Positions 13,354-18,631 of a DNA stretch of 18,631 nucleotides are shown in pieces (positions within the stretch are counted from its first letter, which is position 1; each line of letters opens with the position of its first letter). The notes below the pieces were generated by a model. That model saw only the letters and a program-made list of their open reading frames with translations, searched no databases and was not told the DNA's origin. Source of the stretch: JAICIG01 sp035532215 (GTDB lineage Bacteria > Planctomycetota > Planctomycetia > Pirellulales > JAICIG01); NCBI GenBank assembly GCA_035532215.1, contig DATKRK010000206.1, positions 1-18,631 on the forward strand. The letters run 5' to 3'. The position numbers were made by a program, and so were the translations under genes.

Positions 13354-16300
13354 CTATTCGGCGCGGTCAGTTGGCTCCCTATTCTCTTGCTCAATCCTCA
13401 CGACTTCCAGCCAAGCCTTGGCGCCGCTTATATCAATTTCGACGGCCAACAAATCCTCGGTGCTCTGCGTGCGAGGATCAAGCAACTCGTCGACCGAGCG
13501 TTCAAATGCCTTCAACTGAACCGCTAATGTCTCTTCTCTTACATATCCGTCGAACATGCGCATCGCCCTGAGCAGTTCCGCAGAGCGCGTGGCCACTGCA
13601 ACTTGGATGCGATCGGTATATTCGCAGCCGATTTCCTTGCGCCGCGTCTGGATCGCATGCGTCAATTCGCGAGCGAATCCTTCCGTGATCAATTCGTCGG
13701 TCAACTCGGTCGACAGCACCACCACGGCCAGCGAACCTTGAGCCGCGGCCCAGCCGGGCTTGGCCTGCAAACGGACTTGGATGTCGGAGGCGTCGAGCGT
13801 CACTGGCCCAACGGGCAGTTCGAGTGAGACTTGCCCTGCCGATTCCAATTCAGCCAACAGCGCCGCCGCATCGGCCGCAGCCAGGGCCTGCTTGAGCGCC
13901 GGCAACCGCTTGCCCAATCGCGGGCCAAGTTTCTTCAGGTCGGGCAACACGGTGTAGGTGATGTACTGGTCGGCACGGGGGATGAACTCGACCTGCTTGA
14001 CGTTCAATTCCTCGCGGATCAATCCGGCGTGGCTTTCGAGCCAGCTTTGGTACTGGTGATGCACCAGCACCACTTCGACCTTGGCCAGCGGCTGCCGTAC
14101 TTTCAGCTTGGCCGTCATGCGGGCGCTGCGGCCGAGCGAAACGATCTCGCGCACCAGGTTCATCTGTTCCGAAAGCGCCTCGTCGATCTCCGCCGCGTCG
14201 CCGGCCGGGAAGTCGCACAGATGCACGCTTTCGAGCGCGCGGCTGTCGGTCGCGGCGACGGCGAGATTCTGCCACAGCGATTCAGCCAAAAAGGGCACGA
14301 AAGGGGCGATCAGCCGGGCCGTCATAAGCAGACATTCATACAGCGTCCAGTAGGCGTCGAGCTTGTCGGCCGTGTGCTCGCCGCTCCAGAAACGGTCGCG
14401 GCTGCGGCGGACGTACCAGTTGCTCAAGGCGTCGACGAAGGCCGTGATCTCGCCGCAGGCCGTGAAGTTGTCGTAGGCGTCCATCCGCTCGACGACCGCC
14501 GCCGCCGTTCGATTCAGCTCGCTCAATACCCAGCGATCCAGTTCGCTCCGTCGGGAGAGCGGCCGATAACCTTTGCCGCGCGACAGCACAGCGGCATCGA
14601 GCTGACCGACGTCGCCCGCGAGCGACGCGCCCGGATCGAAGCCGTCGATGCCGGCGTAGATCACGAAGAAGCTATAGACGTTCCAGAGCCGAAGCAGGAA
14701 CTCGGGGATGCTGTCCTTGATCGCCTGCTCGCTGTAGCGGATCGAGGTCCATGGCGCCTGATTGGCGAAGAAATACCAGCGCAGGGCATCGGCGCCATAG
14801 CGGTCGAAGATTTCGTTCGGCTCGCGGTAGTTCCGCTTGCTCTTCGACATCTTCTGCCCGTCTTCGCCGAGCATCAGCCCCAGCACGATGCAATTGCGGA
14901 ACGGGTGCGGGTATTCGACCGGCTCGGTCCCCGCTTCCTTTGGGAGAGGGAGTTCCTCTGTTGTTCCCTCTCCCGGAGGGAGAGGGAGGTTGGGGCTGCG
15001 CCCGAAGAGCAGCGTGCTGATTGCTAGTTGGCTGTAAAACCAGCCGCGGGTCTGGTCGATGGCTTCGCTGATGAAGTCGGCTGGGAAGTGTGTCTTGAAC
15101 TCTTCGCGGCCTTGGTGCGGATAGCCCCATTGGGCGAACGGCATCGCGCCGGAGTCGTACCAGCAATCGATGACTTCGCTCACGCGCCGCATCCGTTTTC
15201 CGGGCGCCTTGGGCGAATCGTAGGTGATTGCGTCGACGTACGGCTTGTGGACCTTCAGATCGTCGGGCAGCTTGGGATTCTTTTTCTTGGCGGCTTCCCA
15301 GACTTCGGTTCCTTGCACGCCGGGCTTGGCGAGCAGTTCGTCATAGCCGGCGACGGCTTCCGTGTGGCCGGTCGCTTCGCAAACCCAGATCGGCAGCGGC
15401 GTGCCCCAGTATCGCTCGCGCGACAAAGCCCAATCGACGTTGGTCGCCAGAAAATTCCCGAACCGGCCGTCGCGGATGTGCTCGGGCAGCCAGTTGATGC
15501 GGGCGTTGTTGGCCAACATCTCTTCCTTGAAGCGGCTGGTGCGGATGAACCAACTCTTGCGCGGGTATTGGATCAGCGGATCTTCGTCGGCCCGCCAGCA
15601 GAACGGGTATTCGTGCAGGTACTGTTCTTGATGGTAGAGCAGCCCGCGACGCCGCAACTCGCGGCTGATGTCCTTATCGGCCTCTTTGACCCAGCGGCCT
15701 TCGTAGTCGGGCGCCTCGGCGGTGAACTTGCCGTCAGGACCGACGGCGCAAATCAACTCGGGGCCTTCGCCCGGCTCGAAGCGGGCGTTTTCGGCCATCA
15801 GCACGTCGAAGTCGACTTCGCCAAACGCCGGCGCCTGATGGACGATGCCCGTCCCGCTGTCGATGGTGACAAACTCCGCCGGTACGACGCGCCAGGCGAT
15901 AGGCTCGGCGCCGCCGGCCTTCAAGCGGCCCTGCTTGTTGCCAAGCGTCTTATAGTAATAGTCAAATGGCGGCACGTATCGCTGGCCAATGAGCTTCGCG
16001 CCCATCAGCTTCGATTCGACCTTCAATTCGCGGCCGACCTTGGCGGCGATCGCCTCGACCAGGGCCGAGGCGACGATCAACTTCTGCCCTTCGTCGCCGT
16101 CGGTCACGACGGAGTATTCCAGTTCCGGGTGTACCGCGACGAACTGATTGCTCGGCAGCGTCCAGGGCGTCGTGGTCCAGACCAAGAGCGAAGTATCTGG
16201 CTCGTCGCTCGAAATCGTAGGACGGACCTCTGGTCCGTTGCCCGAAGACGGACCAGAGGTCCGTCCTACGGGATCGACGAGCGGCTCGACCAGCGGGAAG

Positions 16301-16926
16301 CGGACATAGACGCTCGGGTCGGCCACTTCGCGATAGCCCTGGCCGACCTCGCCCGAGCTGAGTGCCGTGCCGCCTTGGGCCCACCACCAGACGATCTTAT
16401 GCCCTTGGTAAAGCAACCCGCGGTCGAACAAGCTCTTCAGCGACCACCAGACGCTTTCGACATAGCTTTGGTGATAGGTCACGTAGGCTTCGTCGAGATG
16501 GATCCAGAAGCCGAGCCGCTCGGTGAGCCGTTCCCACTCTTGCATGTAGCGCCAGACGCTCTCCTGGCACTTGTGGATGAACGGCTCGACGCCGTAGGCT
16601 TCGATCTCTTCCTTCGAGTGGATGCCCAGCTCTTTGCAGACCTCGACCTCGACCGGCAGCCCGTGCGTGTCCCAGCCCGCTTTGCGTTCGCAGCGGTAGC
16701 CCCGCATCGTGCGATAGCGGGGGAACAGATCCTTGATCGCTCGCGTCAGACAATGCCCTGGATGGGGCATGCCGTTGGCGGTCGGCGGGCCTTCGTAGAA
16801 GATGAACGCCGGGGCGCCTTCGCGGCGAGCCAGCGATTTTTCGTAAATTCCCCGTTCGTTCCAGAAGCGGATCGTCTCGGTTTCGAGCGTCGGGAAGCGG
16901 GGGTTCGATTCAACAGGGCGAAACAT
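13354..16926 (-). CDS. ileS: Isoleucyl-tRNA synthetase, with repeat-derived in-frame insertions
   Basis: This 1190-residue class I synthetase charges tRNA-Ile. The HIGH box is HPGH (55-58), followed by 'GWDTHGLPVEVEVCKELGI'. The editing-domain Thr motif 'TTTPWTLPSN' follows near 250. 'DWALSRERYWGTPLPIW' and KMSKS (692-696) are present, and the C-terminal part holds the anticodon-binding region. The motifs fit the long type 2 (eukaryote-like) IleRS. It is longer than usual, partly because residues about 219-237 and 647-662 are encoded by palindromic repeats. The start is the ATG at 16926 (MFRPVESNPRFP), which opens the conserved region; the frame extends to 17010 but without conserved sequence. 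No T-box leader is visible. Confidence 0.95.
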   Translation of the reverse strand: MFRPVESNPRFPTLETETIRFWNERGIYEKSLARREGAPAFIFYEGPPTANGMPHPGHCLTRAIKDLFPRYRTMRGYRCERKAGWDTHGLPVEVEVCKELGIHSKEEIEAYGVEPFIHKCQESVWRYMQEWERLTERLGFWIHLDEAYVTYHQSYVESVWWSLKSLFDRGLLYQGHKIVWWWAQGGTALSSGEVGQGYREVADPSVYVRFPLVEPLVDPVGRTSGPSSGNGPEVRPTISSDEPDTSLLVWTTTPWTLPSNQFVAVHPELEYSVVTDGDEGQKLIVASALVEAIAAKVGRELKVESKLMGAKLIGQRYVPPFDYYYKTLGNKQGRLKAGGAEPIAWRVVPAEFVTIDSGTGIVHQAPAFGEVDFDVLMAENARFEPGEGPELICAVGPDGKFTAEAPDYEGRWVKEADKDISRELRRRGLLYHQEQYLHEYPFCWRADEDPLIQYPRKSWFIRTSRFKEEMLANNARINWLPEHIRDGRFGNFLATNVDWALSRERYWGTPLPIWVCEATGHTEAVAGYDELLAKPGVQGTEVWEAAKKKNPKLPDDLKVHKPYVDAITYDSPKAPGKRMRRVSEVIDCWYDSGAMPFAQWGYPHQGREEFKTHFPADFISEAIDQTRGWFYSQLAISTLLFGRSPNLPLPPGEGTTEELPLPKEAGTEPVEYPHPFRNCIVLGLMLGEDGQKMSKSKRNYREPNEIFDRYGADALRWYFFANQAPWTSIRYSEQAIKDSIPEFLLRLWNVYSFFVIYAGIDGFDPGASLAGDVGQLDAAVLSRGKGYRPLSRRSELDRWVLSELNRTAAAVVERMDAYDNFTACGEITAFVDALSNWYVRRSRDRFWSGEHTADKLDAYWTLYECLLMTARLIAPFVPFLAESLWQNLAVAATDSRALESVHLCDFPAGDAAEIDEALSEQMNLVREIVSLGRSARMTAKLKVRQPLAKVEVVLVHHQYQSWLESHAGLIREELNVKQVEFIPRADQYITYTVLPDLKKLGPRLGKRLPALKQALAAADAAALLAELESAGQVSLELPVGPVTLDASDIQVRLQAKPGWAAAQGSLAVVVLSTELTDELITEGFARELTHAIQTRRKEIGCEYTDRIQVAVATRSAELLRAMRMFDGYVREETLAVQLKAFERSVDELLDPRTQSTEDLLAVEIDISGAKAWLEVVRIEQENREPTDRAE
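14942..14987. repeat. Palindromic repeat translated inside ileS (CCCTCTCCC type)
   Basis: Three alternating arms occur: GGGAGAGGGA (14942-14951), TCCCTCTCCC (14965-14974) and GGGAGAGGGA (14978-14987), so two alternative hairpins are possible. On the coding strand it gives residues about 647-662 of IleRS, a low-complexity Pro/Glu/Gly stretch (NLPLPPGEGTTEELPLPKEAG) between 'TLLFGR' and 'YPHPFRNCIVLGLMLGEDG', upstream of KMSKS. Confidence 0.7.
16216..16270. repeat. Inverted GTAG pair translated inside ileS
   Basis: Perfect 23-nt arms (16216-16238 and 16248-16270) with a 9-nt loop. The left arm has GTAG (16217-16220) then GACGGACC-TCT-GGTCCGT, and the right arm ends CCTACG. It is read in the one phase that avoids TAG on the coding strand, giving PVGRTSGPSSGNGPEVRPTI, residues about 219-237 of IleRS, just before the editing-domain motif. 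Confidence 0.85.
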
Positions 16927-16968
16927 GGGCGACGGGGCAAAGGCCTGGGCAAAAGAGGCAAAACCCAA

Positions 16969-16997
16969 AGTAGACCGGACGGGGGCGGTTTTTTCAA
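16969..16997 (-). promoter_or_regulatory. Candidate sigma70-type promoter for ileS
   Basis: On the minus strand TTGAAA (16997-16992) and TCTACT (16974-16969) are separated by 17 nt, 4-5/6 and 4/6 matches to consensus. The predicted leader is about 36 nt before the ATG at 16926. This supports separate transcription of ileS from the small membrane-protein gene upstream. Confidence 0.35.
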
Positions 16998-17040
16998 TCG
17001 CCGCTTGCACGCCGCCGCCGTCGCTGACCGCAGAGGCAGG

Positions 17041-17319
17041 TCAGTTCTTGGGGGGTCGAGAGCGCAGCTTGAACAGACGCTGGCTGAAGTCGGCAAAGGC
17101 CCCCAGCGCTTCGTAGATCACCACGCAGCACCGACCAATCGCCAGGGAGGAGAGCACGGCGCCCAAAATGGCGAGCGTCAGGAAAACCGGGCCGACCCAG
17201 ACGAGCGTAGGATCACGCCGGTCAGCTTCGGGCATGATCTGGATCCCGCCCGCGATCAAAACGGCCAGGAGACCCGTTACGATGAACATCCAACGCAGCG
17301 AGAATTGAAATCTCTTCAT
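17041..17319 (-). CDS. Small two-helix membrane protein
   Basis: This 92-residue protein begins MKRFQFSLRWMFIVTGLLAVLIAG, with a short basic 'RFQFSLRWMF' lead followed by a first transmembrane helix (about 10-28). This opening recurs in many small planctomycete membrane proteins, to my knowledge without known function. A second helix lies at about 40-68 (VWVGPVFLTLAILGAVLSSLAIG), and the tail is basic (RLFKLRSRPPKN), suggesting a cytoplasmic C-terminus. The start is the ATG at 17319; the upstream frame to 17373 adds a non-conserved segment. It lies 114 nt upstream of ileS on the same strand. A CTGACC/GGTCAG hairpin overlaps the stop codon (17024-17044), with no T tract. Confidence 0.7.
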   Translation of the reverse strand: MKRFQFSLRWMFIVTGLLAVLIAGGIQIMPEADRRDPTLVWVGPVFLTLAILGAVLSSLAIGRCCVVIYEALGAFADFSQRLFKLRSRPPKN

Positions 17320-17414
17320 ACTACAAACATCCTGTTTCTTTGTGGGCCGCGAAGATTTTGTCCTGAGGACCAAGCGGGGTTTCGCGGCAGGAAACTTAAA
17401 CTCAGGCTGCAGAA

Positions 17415-17464
17415 AGTCGCTTTTCGCGGAGCGAAAAGCGACTCTGGTTGCGGCCGAAGGCCGC
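17415..17464. repeat. Two adjacent perfect hairpins between minus-strand genes
   Basis: AGTCGCTTTTCGC-GGA-GCGAAAAGCGACT (17415-17443) is a perfect 13-bp stem with a 3-base loop. Six bases further, GCGGCC-GAA-GGCCGC (17450-17464) forms a second stem. They lie just downstream of the DUF4058 stop and before the small membrane-protein gene. No strong T tract follows on either strand, so these may be intergenic palindromic repeats rather than terminators. Confidence 0.65.
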
Positions 17465-17487
17465 GCCGTGTCAGTCCTGTTCGCAAA

Positions 17488-18276
17488 TCACTCCTTCCGG
17501 CGCGCCAACTCCGCGGCCCAGCGGCGGTCGGCGTCGGCCAAAGGCGCCGAAGGAGGCTCGGCGTAGCGAAGACAGCGCTCGTAGCGGCCGCGCTCGTAGG
17601 TTTGCGAAAATACCTCGGCCAGGTTGATCGGCAAATCGGCATCGGGCGCCTTGAGCGGAATCGGCAAGATGGGCAGCGGCTGGCGGACGAACCAGGCGTA
17701 AACGTCGCAATTGAACCGCCGCTGGCTGTGCGCCACGAAGGCGAAATAATCGCCGGGCGGCAGCCGTTTGCCCAGCGGCATTCGCCGGCCGCCGAGGAGC
17801 AGATCGAGCTCGATCAGGTGGACTTCCTGAGAGAGCACCGCGCTTCGCTTGAGCAAATAATCGCCGCGGCCGACGCCAATCTTGTTCGATGGCGATAACA
17901 GTTCCAGCACCGCCACGAGCGACCGGTCGGGCGTGAAATAAATCTCGATGTACGGTTCCGTCGCTTCTGCCGGATAGGCCAGCGGGAGCGTTACCGGTTC
18001 CAGCATCAACGCGGTCGCCGCGGCGCCGGAAGCGGCTTGCGGCGCTTCTTGAGTTGCGGATTCCTGCCGGACGACGGCCACGTCGGGGATAATCAACTTC
18101 GCCGATTCCTCGAGCGATTCGATCAGCGTCACGCGCTCGCCGATCCGGGCATCGTAGTTGCCGGGGAGCCGGTCATTCAGTGCCTTGCGCATGCAACCGA
18201 TGAACTCAGCGTGAAAATCGGGCCAAACGGCCGGATTTTCCAAGTACGGATCCATGCCGGGAAAAGGGCTTGCCAT
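17488..18276 (-). CDS. DUF4058 family protein
   Basis: This 262-residue protein opens with the DUF4058 hallmark 'SPFPGMDPYLE' and continues 'WPDFHAEFI'. The core has 'LIIPDVAVV' (Asp 65), 'VAVLELLSPSNKIG' (Glu 125), 'GRGDYLLKRSAVL' (Lys 143) and 'VHLIELDLLLGG'. The acidic-strand and Lys pattern resembles the PD-(D/E)xK nuclease-like fold proposed for such families, comparable to Uma2; function is unknown. The start is the ATG at 18276, where the family motif begins; the frame extends to 18453 through the repeat at 18382-18471, which is not coding-like. A residue 77-92 stretch rich in Ala/Gln/Glu is a probable flexible linker. Confidence 0.85.
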   Translation of the reverse strand: MASPFPGMDPYLENPAVWPDFHAEFIGCMRKALNDRLPGNYDARIGERVTLIESLEESAKLIIPDVAVVRQESATQEAPQAASGAAATALMLEPVTLPLAYPAEATEPYIEIYFTPDRSLVAVLELLSPSNKIGVGRGDYLLKRSAVLSQEVHLIELDLLLGGRRMPLGKRLPPGDYFAFVAHSQRRFNCDVYAWFVRQPLPILPIPLKAPDADLPINLAEVFSQTYERGRYERCLRYAEPPSAPLADADRRWAAELARRKE

Positions 18277-18616
18277 GACGGAACCTGCAACAGAATAAAC
18301 GCGGCCTATCAACATCCTACCCCCGGCGGCAACGGCCCGCCATTGCGCAGGGGGGGTAAGTAGGGGTTCGTGCGGTTGATTCTGTAGGGAACGCCCTCCG
18401 CGGCGTTCCGGGAAGCGCGAATCGGCGCGATTCCCGGGTGTACGGCACGCCACAGAGGGCGTGCCCTACAGGCTTTGGCGCGAACGTCTACTTAGTTCAA
18501 GTTTCGCGGTTTTCGCCAGGCAATTTCGGTCGAATTGAAATCGGCCTCCGTGCCAAAAACGGGTAAACCTGTGGTGAATTCAACTTCCCAGGCAACCCGC
18601 GGCAAGGAGGCCGAAC
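18277..18616. other. Non-coding right-hand stretch
   Basis: No gene is supported between the DUF4058 start and the right-edge ribosome-binding site. It contains the cloverleaf-like repeat at 18382-18471 and otherwise unremarkable sequence. Promoters for DUF4058 (minus strand) and the edge gene (plus strand) should lie here, but I see no convincing -35/-10 pair. Confidence 0.5.
18382..18471. repeat. Cloverleaf-like element made of inverted GTAG-headed hairpins
   Basis: Outer arms CTGTAGGG (18382-18389) and CCCTACAG (18464-18471) are exact inverted copies. Inside are three hairpins: GGAACGCC-CTCCGC-GGCGTTCC (18388-18409), CCGGGAA.CGCG/CGCG.TTCCCGG (18408-18437) and GGCACGCC-ACAGAG-GGCGTGCC (18444-18465). 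Each terminal hairpin follows a GTAG read inward from its end. A decayed relative lies near 10064-10106. Confidence 0.8.
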
Positions 18617-18631
18617 GTGCAAGTTACTTCA
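18617..18631 (+). CDS. Probable start of a gene truncated by the window edge
   Basis: AAGGAGG (18604-18610), close to a perfect ribosome-binding site, is followed after 6 nt by GTG and then codons for Gln-Val-Thr-Ser up to the window end. Only five codons are visible, so the product cannot be named. The call rests on the ribosome-binding site and spacing alone. Confidence 0.35.

Noticed and set aside
15028..17898. Very long open frame (956 codons) on the plus strand opposite ileS
   Set aside because: It is antisense to a clear ileS, extends over two unrelated minus-strand genes, has no recognisable domain and reflects the codon bias of high-GC genes.

Overview
The window is high-GC bacterial chromosome and most probably comes from a planctomycete of the Pirellulales type. 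That placement is inference. It rests on a PQQ-type beta-propeller secreted protein, a secreted HEAT/jelly-roll-like protein, DUF4432, DUF4058, a tandem Uma2 pair, small 'FSLRWMF' membrane proteins, mixed ATG/GTG/TTG starts, and palindromic repeats scattered between genes. I recognise no phage, plasmid, CRISPR, rRNA or intact tRNA gene.

Layout. 1-320 holds no gene I can support. 321-2937 (-) is a two-gene unit of exported proteins: a jelly-roll/HEAT-like protein followed by a PQQ-propeller protein. 2938-3354 is a non-coding repeat block. 3355-4518 (-) is a DUF4432 aldose-epimerase-like protein. It is divergent from a cupin protein resembling type I phosphomannose isomerase (4788-6032, +), whose leader carries two terminator-like hairpins. 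6102-7688 (+) are two paralogous Uma2-family proteins. They converge on a PlsC-type acyltransferase (7695-8474, -), which is divergent from a YfcE-type phosphodiesterase (8650-9147, +). A repeat block with tRNA-like debris separates this from rimI (9440-9958, -). Then come a membrane-anchored unknown protein, an ABC ATPase and a 98-residue protein (10160-12311, +). These converge on purN (12458-13117, -), which follows ileS (13354-16926, -). Upstream of ileS on the same strand lie a two-helix membrane protein (17041-17319) and a DUF4058 protein (17488-18276). At the right edge a strong ribosome-binding site precedes a GTG, probably the start of a truncated gene.

How the genes relate. ileS, purN and rimI are housekeeping genes (tRNA charging, purine synthesis, ribosomal-protein acetylation). 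The acyltransferase serves phospholipid synthesis. DUF4432 and the cupin protein both look carbohydrate-related and share a divergent promoter region, but no pathway is visible. Uma2 and DUF4058 are expanded nuclease-like families of unknown role.

Most interesting signal. The window carries many short palindromic elements. At least six loci share a layout of a GTAG tetranucleotide immediately followed by a hairpin, often as inverted GTAG...CTAC pairs. That layout is the hallmark of REP elements mobilised by REP-associated tyrosine transposases (RAYTs). In three genes (DUF4432, cupin, purN) the TAG stop codon is the TAG of such a GTAG head. One inverted pair, and a second unrelated palindrome, lie in frame inside ileS and are translated. 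A separate family of long hairpins, with arms made of four phased 8-base units, occurs twice. No transposase is present in the window.
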